DNA of 14,368 nt from an uncultured Selenomonadales bacterium (GCA_937877655.1 CALFJC010000098.1:1-14368), one strand, 5' to 3'; numbered from the stretch's first letter, positions 1 to 6,849 are shown. A program made the numbers and translations. The notes: generated from the sequence alone by a model not told the origin.

Positions 1-52
1 CTTTTTTCCCGCTTGCGATTTCTCATATCTTTCTTTTTACGAACACACGTTC

Positions 53-120
53 TTAGGAATGAGGAATTAATAATGAAGGAAGTTTTTCCATTCCTAATTC
101 CTAACTCCTAATTCCTAATT
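53..120. repeat. Inverted heptamer tandem repeat, left-edge spacer
   Basis: The left arm (53-69) carries two GGAAT-type heptamers. The right arm (90-120) is four heptamers of consensus ATTCCTA (one reads ACTCCTA) plus a partial unit. The arms are largely complementary and could fold into a long imperfect hairpin around GGAAGTTTTTCC. A closely related repeat lies at 13064-13124. No gene is seen in 1-255 before the YjiH start. Confidence 0.7.
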
Positions 121-144
121 GATAAAAGCGCGGAATAAATTTTC

Positions 145-170
145 TCCCGACTTCGGTCGGGATTTTTTTT
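145..170 (+). terminator. Intrinsic terminator with UUCG loop
   Basis: A perfect 7-bp stem TCCCGAC/GTCGGGA closes a TTCG tetraloop and is followed by eight T residues on the plus strand. It probably ends a plus-strand gene lying left of the window. The same stem-loop recurs on the minus strand at 14284-14301 and, with one change, at 14101-14118. Confidence 0.85.
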
Positions 171-171
171 A

Positions 172-199
172 TTGAAAGTTGCAAGATTAATGCTATAAT
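172..199 (+). promoter_or_regulatory. Promoter for the YjiH-family gene
   Basis: A -35 element TTGAAA (172-177) and a -10 element TATAAT (194-199) are 16 bp apart. A TG one base before the -10 box makes it an extended -10. Transcription should start near 206, giving a leader of about 50 nt before the ATG at 256. The -35 box directly abuts the T-run of the upstream terminator. Confidence 0.8.
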
Positions 200-255
200 A
201 ATTCGGCTTTTGTTTCGGGAGTTTCTCTCTAAAAATTTCAGCGAAGGAGATTGAA

Positions 256-1629
256 ATGGAAAACAAACAACAAGGTTCACTGGCGGGCTTTTTGGTACCG
301 TCTGTCATCGGGATTATTTTGTTCATGATTCCCGTTCAATACGACGGGAGTTGGACAATCGTCGTCAAAATCATTGCGGACATAATCAGCAATGCGATAG
401 GCGAACTTTTGCCGGCGTTGTGCGTGGGGATTGTGACGATTTCGGCGATTCTCGGCATAATTTTTTTGGGCAAGCCGAATTTCATTGCAACTTATCCGAT
501 TGTCGCAAATACTTTTTCGACAACGGCGATTTGGGTTGTGATCAGAATTTTGGGCGCGATTTTTATTTGGCTGACTTATTTGGGCGTTGAATCGGGCGAA
601 GGCGGCGCGGGCGTCATAAGTTTGATAACAAGCCCCGATAACGGCGGCTTCGTGCTGAATGATTTGCTTACCGTCCTCGTGGTAATTTTTTTGCTGGCAG
701 GGCTTTTATTGCCGTTGCTTTTGGATTTCGGACTGCTTGAATTTATCGGTGCAATGTTGACAAAAGTAATGCGTCCGCTGTTCACGATACCGGGACGCGC
801 CGCCGTTGACTGCATAACTTCATGGATTGGCGACGGAACTTTGGGCGTCATGCTTACGGCGAATCAGTATGAAGGCGGCTATTATTCCAAGCGCGAGGCG
901 GCGATTATCTCAACAACTTTTTCTGCCGTCTCGATAACTTTTTCAATCGTGGTTTTGGCGCAAGTCGACTTGATGGAATATTTCGGGCTGTACTATCTTT
1001 TAATCTGCGCGATAGGAATTGTCTGCGCGTTGATTTTGCCGAGAATCCCGCCGCTGAGCTTGAAAACAGATGAATACTTGGTTCCGGGCAAAGCAATGGG
1101 TGAAAGTCTCCCCGAAGGTTACACGACTTCTTTTCAATACGGGCTTGCACTTGCAAAAGAGCGCGTCGGAGAACATCGCGGGCTTGAACAATTTATGGAA
1201 GGAGCTTTCAAAAATGCGGCGGGCATGTGGTTTGGAGTTTTGCCTGTCGTCATGTGCATAGGAACTTTGGCGTTGGTTTTGGCGAATCACACAACGATTT
1301 TCGACACGCTCGGCTTGCCGTTCCTGCCGCTGTTGCAACTTTTGGACGTGCCGCAGGCGGAAGCAGTTTCAAAAACAATGATTGTCGGCTTTACGGATAT
1401 GTTCACGCCGTCGGTTTTGGCGGCGGGAACAATTACGAGTCCGATGGCGAAATTTATCGTTGCGGTTATTTCCGTCACGCAATTAATTTATTTGTCGGAA
1501 GTCGGCGGGCTGATTCTCGGATCTAAAATCCCCGTCAATCTCCCCGAACTTTTTATTCTCTTCCTTGAAAGAACGATTATCAGCTTGGTAATCGCGGCTC
1601 CCGTTGCGCACATGTTCTTCACGAATTAA
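256..1629 (+). CDS. YjiH family membrane protein (nucleoside-recognition GATE domain)
   Basis: A 457-residue polytopic inner-membrane protein recognised as YjiH family (COG3314), with Gate/nucleoside-recognition domains related to concentrative transporters. Hydrophobic segments occur at roughly residues 10-30, 45-70, 85-110, 135-165, 215-265, 325-350 and 405-450. Conserved-looking helical-hairpin stretches are LLPALCVGIVT near residue 52 and FTDMFTPSVLA near 380; both face the membrane. A charged cytoplasmic-looking loop lies around 275-315. The substrate is unknown; nucleosides are suggested only by the domain name. The ATG at 256 has an ideal AAGGAG site six bases upstream (244-249). The gene is monocistronic, with its own promoter and a terminator after the stop. 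Confidence 0.85.
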   Translation: MENKQQGSLAGFLVPSVIGIILFMIPVQYDGSWTIVVKIIADIISNAIGELLPALCVGIVTISAILGIIFLGKPNFIATYPIVANTFSTTAIWVVIRILGAIFIWLTYLGVESGEGGAGVISLITSPDNGGFVLNDLLTVLVVIFLLAGLLLPLLLDFGLLEFIGAMLTKVMRPLFTIPGRAAVDCITSWIGDGTLGVMLTANQYEGGYYSKREAAIISTTFSAVSITFSIVVLAQVDLMEYFGLYYLLICAIGIVCALILPRIPPLSLKTDEYLVPGKAMGESLPEGYTTSFQYGLALAKERVGEHRGLEQFMEGAFKNAAGMWFGVLPVVMCIGTLALVLANHTTIFDTLGLPFLPLLQLLDVPQAEAVSKTMIVGFTDMFTPSVLAAGTITSPMAKFIVAVISVTQLIYLSEVGGLILGSKIPVNLPELFILFLERTIISLVIAAPVAHMFFTN

Positions 1630-1648
1630 AATTTTTAAAGAAAAAAAA

Positions 1649-1680
1649 ACCGCTCGATAAAATTTCGGGCGGTTAATTTT
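1649..1680. terminator. Bidirectional terminator between convergent genes
   Basis: The stem ACCGCTCGA/TCGGGCGGT (1649-1657 and 1665-1673, one T-G wobble) has a 7-nt loop. It is followed by a T-rich run on the plus strand and by nine T residues on the minus strand, so it can end both the YjiH gene and the guaA-mqnA operon. The stop codon of the minus-strand membrane protein (1673-1675) overlaps the hairpin edge. Confidence 0.8.
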
Positions 1681-2944
1681 TTTCGGCACGATAAATATTT
1701 ATGGACATACATATAAGCGCGAATGTTGTTGCCGCTAAATTTCGGTAGGTAAAAAATGCGTGAATATGCGAATGCCCGCTTGCAAATGCATACCAGACAA
1801 AGGGCAATGCGGCGGGAAAAAGATACGGCAGAATTAATCGGCACGTTAAGGATTTTCTGTAGCGAATCAAAATATACAGCATAAAAATTATCGCGACGAA
1901 CAAAAAAATTCTAATCGGTCCGTGTCCGAGCACGGCAATATTTCTTTGAATTGCTCCGAACGCGGTTATTTGCCAGCCCACATTCGCCAAGTCATTTCCG
2001 ATTCGCGAATAAATCGTTGCTTGATGAATTGCGTTGGCAAAAGTATTGCAACCCGTCAAAATCTGCGAGATAATCCATTTGCCCGACCACATGCCGACAT
2101 AACCGATTCCCCACGAAATTAAAAATCCACTCATCATTTTCAGCACGCTTGAAATTTTTTCTTTAAGCAGTTCGCGCAGATTCAGGACGTACCAAAAGAT
2201 TAACAACATGACAACGGAGAAAATCGGATAAGTCAGAAAGTCGAAAAAGGCAATTAAAATTCCGACAGCCGCGAAAAAATAATCATATAAATCGTTGCCG
2301 AACAGTCGACGATTTTTTTTAAGCATGAAGATTATCGCCGTCATTGTGATTAAATAAATAGTCGCGAATTGAAATGACATTGACACCGAGACTAAATTTA
2401 AAATCATAACGGCGGCGGCAAGGGCGAGCGCGTAAGGCGTGCCTAAAATTTTTTGACACATCAGCAACGCGACGACAAATAAGATAAAAATCGCGTAGGC
2501 AAAAAGCATTCGCAAATGATTTGCCTTCATTAGCGTCAGTAACGGCTTGATTATCACAAGGCAACCGTGCCAATAGCGCGGATAAATTATTTCGCTTAAG
2601 CCGGTCGAATCGCCGCGCAGGACTTTTATAAGTGCCTCGACAGGTTCTGCGTCCTGTGTCGTGCCGAATCTCGGATTGAGCATTGCCGCATTTATCAAAT
2701 TTGTTGCAGGGTGAATTATTTCCAGCAGAATTATCGCGTCGGTAAAATTATCAAGCTTGGAATGTTCGCCCAGTGCCCATGACGGGTAATTTCCTTCGTG
2801 CTCGTAAAGCGGCAAAGCCTCACGGATATTTTCGACTGCACGGGCGTTCGGCAGGGCATAAACAAAAATCATCAACGCCGCGCCGATTAAAACGCTCAGC
2901 GCAAAGCCAATGATTATTCGCAAAAATTTTTCCAAGTTAAACAT
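1673..2944 (-). CDS. Polytopic membrane protein of unknown function
   Basis: About 423 residues with some 9-11 predicted membrane helices. After an N-terminal helix (about residues 5-32) comes a soluble, probably extracytoplasmic segment of roughly 100 residues containing ENIREALPLYEHEG and HPATNLINAAML. The rest is mostly hydrophobic, and the last third has a His-rich SGHSHIHAFFTYRNLA motif before the final helix. The overall plan (one helix, large outer loop, many helices) resembles GT-C-type glycosyltransferases or lipid-linked sugar enzymes, but no catalytic motif can be assigned. The ATG at 2944 is preferred over a TTG at 2974 because a GGAG site lies seven bases upstream. It overlaps the mqnA stop by 8 nt (ATGTTTAA), so translation is probably coupled to mqnA. 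Confidence 0.75.
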   Translation of the reverse strand: MFNLEKFLRIIIGFALSVLIGAALMIFVYALPNARAVENIREALPLYEHEGNYPSWALGEHSKLDNFTDAIILLEIIHPATNLINAAMLNPRFGTTQDAEPVEALIKVLRGDSTGLSEIIYPRYWHGCLVIIKPLLTLMKANHLRMLFAYAIFILFVVALLMCQKILGTPYALALAAAVMILNLVSVSMSFQFATIYLITMTAIIFMLKKNRRLFGNDLYDYFFAAVGILIAFFDFLTYPIFSVVMLLIFWYVLNLRELLKEKISSVLKMMSGFLISWGIGYVGMWSGKWIISQILTGCNTFANAIHQATIYSRIGNDLANVGWQITAFGAIQRNIAVLGHGPIRIFLFVAIIFMLYILIRYRKSLTCRLILPYLFPAALPFVWYAFASGHSHIHAFFTYRNLAATTFALICMSINIYRAEKN

Positions 2945-3767
2945 CAGCAAACTCCAATTCGGGCTCGGCGTCAATCAGTTTCAACGCGGCGGCTTTTTGA
3001 TAATAAAGTTTCAAAGCTTCCAATCCTTCAGCCGTCAAATCCCATTTAATTGCTCCGCCCAAATAGTTATCAAGCTCGTTGAAAGTAAAAGGCTTTGTCG
3101 ACAACACCGAGTTTATCGCGGCAGATTTATTTTCAATGCCGAATCGAAAGGCGCGAATAATTTTTTTATATGTCGCCTTGAGGAGTGCGGGCTCTTCGAC
3201 GGCGAATTTTTTTCTGACTGCCCACAACGCATAAATCATTTGCCGCCCCGTGAGTTTTTTCCACTCCTCGCCCAAATCATACACGAAAAAATTTTTCGGA
3301 CGATGAAGATAAATAAAAAGCGCGTCGTCGCCGATTAAAAGCGCGGCGGTTGCGTCGTCGTCAACGGGCTTTTCAACCTTAACGGCTCGCGTCTCGTAAT
3401 TCGGAGCGGCATTGTAACTTTCATGTAAAATAATTTTCAGCAAACATTGAGCCGTTGCCGACTTCGTCGTTAAAATTATTTTTTCTCCGCGCAGATTTTC
3501 AATCGGCTTGCGCGAAACCAAAATAATACTCGTAACGGCATAATCTGCGCGGACGCAAAGCTTGGGCAGAATCAAAAGTTCCGCGCTGTCTTTGGCGTAT
3601 TCAATCGAAGAAATATTGCTGATGTCGATTCGCCCCGCCTTAAGCTCGCCGTTCAAAAAAGTCGGGACGCCGTAAACAATTTTTAAATCCTGTGCAATTT
3701 TTTCGTAGCCGTAATTCAGCGGCAAGACGTTCAAAAAATTTATATGCCCGACTCTCGGACTGTTCAT
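2937..3767 (-). CDS. mqnA: Chorismate dehydratase MqnA (futalosine menaquinone pathway)
   Basis: A 276-residue protein of the MqnA/MqnD periplasmic-binding-like fold. MqnA removes water from chorismate to give 3-enolpyruvylbenzoate (3-[(1-carboxyvinyl)oxy]benzoate), the first step of the futalosine route to menaquinone. Family hallmarks are the N-terminal GHINFLNVLPLNYG (residues 7-20), the ISNISSIEYAK segment near 49-59, LPKLCVRADYAVTSIILVSR near 67-86, and LIGDDALF in the middle. Length fits the family (about 270-290). The ATG at 3767 has an AAGGAG site eight bases upstream that overlaps the guaA stop codon. The gene lies 12 nt downstream of guaA, so the two are co-transcribed. MqnD is the main alternative, but the chorismate-dehydratase-type N-terminus favours MqnA. 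No mqnB/C/D/E is in the window. Confidence 0.9.
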   Translation of the reverse strand: MNSPRVGHINFLNVLPLNYGYEKIAQDLKIVYGVPTFLNGELKAGRIDISNISSIEYAKDSAELLILPKLCVRADYAVTSIILVSRKPIENLRGEKIILTTKSATAQCLLKIILHESYNAAPNYETRAVKVEKPVDDDATAALLIGDDALFIYLHRPKNFFVYDLGEEWKKLTGRQMIYALWAVRKKFAVEEPALLKATYKKIIRAFRFGIENKSAAINSVLSTKPFTFNELDNYLGGAIKWDLTAEGLEALKLYYQKAAALKLIDAEPELEFADV

Positions 3768-3779
3768 GAAAATTTCTCC

Positions 3780-5297
3780 TTATTCAAATTCAATGGTGGC
3801 GGGCGGCTTTGAAGTGCAATCGTAAAGGACGCGATTGACGCCCTTAACTTCGTTGACAATGCGATTTGCAACGACATTCAAAACACCCCAAGGAATTTCA
3901 GCTGCCTCCGCCGTCATGAAATCGCTTGTCAAAACTGCGCGGAGAGCAACGGCAAAATCATAAGTGCGCCCGTCACCCATAACTCCGACAGATCGCATAT
4001 TCGTAAGCGCGGCGAAGTATTGCGACAAATTTTTTATGCCCGCCTTAGAAATTTCTTCGCGATAAATGGCGTCGGCATCTTGAACAATTTTAATTTTCTC
4101 CGCCGTGATTTCGCCGATAATTCTTATTCCCAAGCCCGGACCGGGAAAAGGTTGACGGCTCACAATATTTTCGGGCAAGCCCAATTCGCGTCCCGCCTGT
4201 CGAACTTCATCTTTGAAAAGCAACCTAAGCGGCTCGACAATTTCTTTGAAGTCGACAAAATCGGGCAAGCCGCCCACATTGTGATGAGATTTTATCACGG
4301 CAGATTTTCCGAGCCCGCTCTCAATCACGTCGGGATAAATCGTGCCTTGAACCAGATAATCAACCGCGCCGATTTTTTTTGAAACTTCCTCGAAAACTCG
4401 GATAAATTCTTCGCCGATAATTTTTCTTTTGCGTTCGGGCTCAACGACGCCGCGCAATTTGTTCAAAAATCTTTCGCCTGCCTCAACCTTGATAAAATTC
4501 AGATCAAAATTTTTGAAGACAGCCGCGACTTCCGCTGCCTCGTTTTTGCGAAGGAGTCCGTGATCGACGAAAACGCAGGTAAGATTTTTCCCGACCGCCT
4601 TACTCAAAAGGACAGCCGCAACGCTTGAATCGACGCCGCCGCTTAAGGCGCAAAGAACTTTTCCGTCGCCGATTTTATTTTTGAGTTGATTGATTGTATC
4701 GGTGACGAACGAAGACATTTTCCAATCGCGCCTGCAACCGCAAATGTCTACGAAGTTTGAAAAAATTTTTTTACCTTCGACGGTATGAACAACTTCGGGG
4801 TGAAATTGCACGGCGTAAAAATTTTTCTCGGTATTTTCCATTGCGGCAATCGGACAATCTTTGGTCGCGGCAGTCACGGAAAAATTATCGGGCGCGGCAA
4901 AAATTCTGTCGGTATGGCTCATCCACACGACGGATTTTTTTTCGACGCCCTTAAAAAGTTTCGACTCGCCCGAAATTTCAAGCTCGGTCTTGCCGTATTC
5001 GCTGACCCGCGCAGGTTTGACGGAGCCGCCCAAAACTTTTGCGACAGCCTGCGCACCGTAACAAATGCCTAAGACAGGAACATTTAAATCGAAAATTTCG
5101 GCGGGAGGCAGGAGCGAATTTTTTTCGTAAACGCTCTGCGGTCCGCCCGTCAAAATTATTCCGACGGGATTAAGCTCGCGAATTTTTTCAATGCCGAGAG
5201 CGGTATGCACTTCGCAATAAACATTGTTTTCACGAACGCGCCGCGCTATCAGCTGATTGTACTGCCCGCCGAAATCCAAAACCAAAATCATTTCCAA
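3780..5297 (-). CDS. guaA: GMP synthase (glutamine-hydrolysing)
   Basis: A 505-residue two-domain enzyme converting XMP, ATP and glutamine to GMP in the cytoplasm. The N-terminal class I glutamine amidotransferase has the nucleophile Cys79 in GICYGAQ and His166/Glu168 in QFHPEV. The ATP-pyrophosphatase domain has the P-loop SGGVDSS at 219-225, and the C-terminal dimerisation domain ends in KPPATIEFE. The start is uncertain. A TTG at 5297 sits nine bases after GGAGG and is used here. The ATG at 5291 gives the canonical MILVLDFGGQ start but is 15 bases away. A TTG at 5306 directly abuts the Shine-Dalgarno site and is unlikely. It is the first gene of the guaA-mqnA-membrane protein operon. No clear promoter or purine riboswitch is visible upstream. 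Confidence 0.97.
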   Translation of the reverse strand: MEMILVLDFGGQYNQLIARRVRENNVYCEVHTALGIEKIRELNPVGIILTGGPQSVYEKNSLLPPAEIFDLNVPVLGICYGAQAVAKVLGGSVKPARVSEYGKTELEISGESKLFKGVEKKSVVWMSHTDRIFAAPDNFSVTAATKDCPIAAMENTEKNFYAVQFHPEVVHTVEGKKIFSNFVDICGCRRDWKMSSFVTDTINQLKNKIGDGKVLCALSGGVDSSVAAVLLSKAVGKNLTCVFVDHGLLRKNEAAEVAAVFKNFDLNFIKVEAGERFLNKLRGVVEPERKRKIIGEEFIRVFEEVSKKIGAVDYLVQGTIYPDVIESGLGKSAVIKSHHNVGGLPDFVDFKEIVEPLRLLFKDEVRQAGRELGLPENIVSRQPFPGPGLGIRIIGEITAEKIKIVQDADAIYREEISKAGIKNLSQYFAALTNMRSVGVMGDGRTYDFAVALRAVLTSDFMTAEAAEIPWGVLNVVANRIVNEVKGVNRVLYDCTSKPPATIEFE

Positions 5298-5339
5298 ACA
5301 AATCAACCTCCGAGATAATTGTTAATAAAAGAAAGTTGA

Positions 5340-5465
5340 GAAGCAGAGGGGGCGGCAAGGACGCCGGCAACGTGACGAGGCATCCTGCTGACGCGCTCCA
5401 ATTCTTCAATGACTTAAAGTCAATCGCCGCACCTTACTGTTCCCCCGCTTTTTAAGCGGGTTTTT
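5340..5465 (+). ncRNA. Putative structured plus-strand RNA ending in an intrinsic terminator
   Basis: A GC-rich block (5341-5446) sits between guaA and the DUF4160 gene, both on the minus strand, yet ends in a perfect plus-strand terminator. Possible pairings include AGCAG (5342-5346) with CTGCT (5385-5389), GGCG (5351-5354) with CGCC (5362-5365), a TGACTT/AAAGTCA hairpin (5410-5422), GCGGC (5352-5356) with GCCGC (5426-5430), and GGGGG (5348-5352) with CCCCC (5442-5446). The last would compete with the terminator stem. I do not recognise it as 6S, SRP or any riboswitch class, and no clear promoter is visible. It could instead be part of the guaA leader on the other strand. Confidence 0.3.
5444..5465 (+). 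terminator. Orphan intrinsic terminator, plus strand
   Basis: A perfect 7-bp stem CCCGCTT/AAGCGGG with a TTT loop (5444-5460) is followed by five T residues. On the minus strand it is preceded, not followed, by the T-equivalent run, so it is directional. No plus-strand gene lies upstream, which implies an unannotated transcript. Confidence 0.75.
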
Positions 5466-5506
5466 GGGCATGCAAAGAAAAGAAGTTCAATCAACAAAAA
5501 TTATTT

Positions 5507-5764
5507 TTACATGTTAAACAATCTGAACCATGCGGCAAGAATATCGTTTTGATTGGCAAGAATATAAGATTCAATTTTTTTCAATTCATTACGAGGAATT
5601 CTTCCTCTGTTGTGCGCCAATTCCACGCCGTCGCGCTTTATCCAAAATTTTGTCGCATTGGCATTTTGCTTGCCTTTTGAAACGTGAACATGCGGCGGCT
5701 CGCCTTGCTCATTTACCCAAAAATAAATCGCATAGCCCAAAAAATCTTGCAAGACTTCAGGCAT
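5507..5764 (-). CDS. DUF4160 family protein
   Basis: A small protein of 85 residues from the ATG at 5764 (88 from the in-frame GTG at 5773). It matches the DUF4160 pattern: MPEV start, a hydrophobic YAIYFW strand, the EPPHVHVSKG motif (PPHxHV is the family hallmark), a FWIKRDGVELA strand, and a C-terminal helix ending ILAAWFRLF. DUF4160 genes usually sit next to a small partner and are often listed as toxin-antitoxin-like pairs; the biochemical role is not established. The ATG at 5764 overlaps the stop of the upstream gene by 8 nt (ATGCCTGA), so translation is probably coupled. It is the last gene of a cbiT-led operon. No terminator for the minus strand is obvious after the stop. Confidence 0.8.
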   Translation of the reverse strand: MPEVLQDFLGYAIYFWVNEQGEPPHVHVSKGKQNANATKFWIKRDGVELAHNRGRIPRNELKKIESYILANQNDILAAWFRLFNM

Positions 5765-6026
5765 TCTTGCCACCGCCCTTTTGCGCGAATTCCCAAATCA
5801 AAAAAGCGTTGTTCCGCATGTACTCGCGCAGTCTGAAAAGTTCGTCTTCCGAAAAACCAAACGCCTTTTGAAAATTGAAATGCGGAATTCTGCCGTCCGC
5901 GAAGTCAAAGCCGTTGTGATTGTTCGGACGCTCGAAATGAACGCGCACACAGGGCATTGAATATTCATCAGTCTCAAGTGCGCTGTGCGTCGTAACAATG
6001 TCCTCAAAAGTCGAGTAGTAATACAT
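5757..6026 (-). CDS. Small protein of unknown function, DUF4160 partner
   Basis: 89 residues; no family is recognised with confidence. The N-terminal half looks like a small beta domain (MPCVRVHFERP, GFDFADGRIPHFNF), where a DG turn recalls DUF2442-type proteins that often accompany DUF4160. The C-terminal half is helical (FSEDELFRLREYMRNNAFL) and ends IWEFAQKGGGKNA. A strong GGGAGGAG site precedes the ATG by about 6 nt. It starts 12 nt after the cbiT stop and overlaps the DUF4160 gene, so all three are probably one transcript. It could be the antitoxin-like or adaptor half of the pair, but nothing in the sequence proves that. Confidence 0.7.
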   Translation of the reverse strand: MYYYSTFEDIVTTHSALETDEYSMPCVRVHFERPNNHNGFDFADGRIPHFNFQKAFGFSEDELFRLREYMRNNAFLIWEFAQKGGGKNA

Positions 6027-6038
6027 AATCGCTCCTCC

Positions 6039-6599
6039 CTAAATTTTTTCCGCCGTTATAATCCAGACGGGATTCAAAACTTGATTCATATCGTGCGCAC
6101 GGATTTTTTTCAAGCGAGTTATTTGAACTTGAAAAGCATCGTAATTTATTTCGTGCGCTCTGAAATATGCAAGTGCGGTCGCCGCCGTTTGAATCGTTAT
6201 CGCGTTTATAACTATTCTCCCGTCGATTTTAAGTTTTGTATAGATGATGTCAAGAATTTTTTCGAGATGACCGCCGCTCCCTCCGATTATCGCCGCGTCG
6301 AGTTCGGGCAAAACTTTCAAGCCGTCGGGAGCTTCCGCGCAGATTATCTCAACGTTGTCGACAGAAAATTTCTCAACGTTGCGTTTGATAAGTTCAACGG
6401 CGTCCGATTTTCTTTCTATCGCAAAAATTTTTCCGTTCGGAGCAAGTTTTGCCGCCTCAATCGAAATTGAACCCGTCCCTGCGCCCACGTCTGCAACAAC
6501 CGAATCAAAATTAATTTGTGCTTTCGCCAAAGTCAAGATCCTGATTTCCTGCTTTGTCATAGGAACTTCGCCGCGAATAAATTCCTTGTCGTTAATCAT
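6039..6599 (-). CDS. cbiT: Precorrin-6B C15-methyltransferase (decarboxylating), CbiT
   Basis: A 186-residue class I SAM-dependent methyltransferase. It opens with IRGEVPMTKQEIR (residues 8-20), typical of CbiT and the CobL C-terminal domain. The SAM-binding motif I is VADVGAGTGSISIE (35-48), with the acidic Glu62 ending the next strand and the IIGGSGG loop at 104-110. CbiT methylates C15 and decarboxylates the ring C acetate chain in anaerobic cobalamin synthesis. Length matches stand-alone CbiT, not the CbiE-CbiT fusion. The ATG at 6599 has GGAGGG six bases upstream. Odd context: no other cobalamin gene is in the window, and it heads an operon with a DUF4160 pair. No cobalamin riboswitch fits in the short (about 20-nt) leader. 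Confidence 0.9.
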   Translation of the reverse strand: MINDKEFIRGEVPMTKQEIRILTLAKAQINFDSVVADVGAGTGSISIEAAKLAPNGKIFAIERKSDAVELIKRNVEKFSVDNVEIICAEAPDGLKVLPELDAAIIGGSGGHLEKILDIIYTKLKIDGRIVINAITIQTAATALAYFRAHEINYDAFQVQITRLKKIRAHDMNQVLNPVWIITAEKI

Positions 6600-6626
6600 T
6601 TTTTTCCCTCCGAAAAATTTTTCCGC

Positions 6627-6635
6627 ATTATATCA
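6627..6635 (-). promoter_or_regulatory. Extended -10 promoter for the cbiT operon
   Basis: On the minus strand TGATATAAT (6635 to 6627) is a perfect extended -10. The -35 region about 17 bp upstream matches TTGACA poorly, so the TG motif probably compensates. Transcription should start around 6620, only about 20 nt before the cbiT ATG. Confidence 0.6.
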
Positions 6636-6687
6636 CAAAAAATCTTTTGCCGTTTGAGGATTAATTTCAGCACTGACCGCCGAGTTC

Positions 6688-6715
6688 GTGACAAAAAATT
6701 TTCAAATGATATAAT
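6688..6715 (+). promoter_or_regulatory. Promoter for the aro operon
   Basis: A -35 element GTGACA (6688-6693, five of six matches) and a -10 TATAAT (6710-6715) are separated by 16 bp, with an upstream TG making an extended -10. The predicted start near 6722 leaves a leader of about 128 nt before aroC, which contains a short ORF at 6760-6819. It is divergent from the cbiT promoter, with about 75 bp between the two -10 boxes. Confidence 0.8.
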
Positions 6716-6759
6716 AGCCGCGTTGTATTTCGCAGCTTAATTTTTTGGAGGGAAAATTT

Positions 6760-6819
6760 ATGGAGATAGATATATCAGCGGCGGGCAACGTGACGTTGCA
6801 TCCAAAAAATATGTTTTAG
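6760..6819 (+). CDS. Possible 19-residue leader peptide upstream of aroC
   Basis: A 20-codon ORF encoding MEIDISAAGNVTLHPKNMF, with GGAGGG (6747-6752) seven bases before its ATG. That is a better ribosome site than the GGGAG nine bases before aroC. It lies wholly inside the predicted aro leader transcript and ends 30 nt before the aroC ATG. It has no run of Phe, Tyr or Trp codons, so a classical amino-acid attenuator is not indicated. Its DNA resembles the aroC start region, and it contains a 15-bp palindrome (6785-6799). It could be a translated uORF or a decayed duplication of the aroC initiation region. Confidence 0.4.
   Translation: MEIDISAAGNVTLHPKNMF
6785..6799. repeat. 15-bp palindrome inside the aroC leader
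   Basis: GCAACGT and ACGTTGC flank a single central G. As DNA it could be a repressor-type operator about 70 bp downstream of the transcription start. As RNA it could form a 5-bp hairpin with loop GUGAC. A similar but non-palindromic 20-mer lies at 5366-5385. Confidence 0.5.
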
Positions 6820-6849
6820 CGTTAAAAATTTTTTTGGGAGTGAAATTTT

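Noticed and set aside
5303..5410. A 36-codon open stretch on the minus strand (VIEELERVSRMPRHVAGVL...) ending at TGA at the guaA start
   Set aside because: It has no start codon with a ribosome site and matches no family I can name; a PRH..AGV string like the DnaE active-site region is too short to support a gene remnant.
5340..5465. SAM-I riboswitch suggested by GAGAAGCAGAGGG and CGGCAAC
   Set aside because: The P1/P2 helices, the kink-turn and the conserved 3' core do not form, and no plus-strand gene follows.
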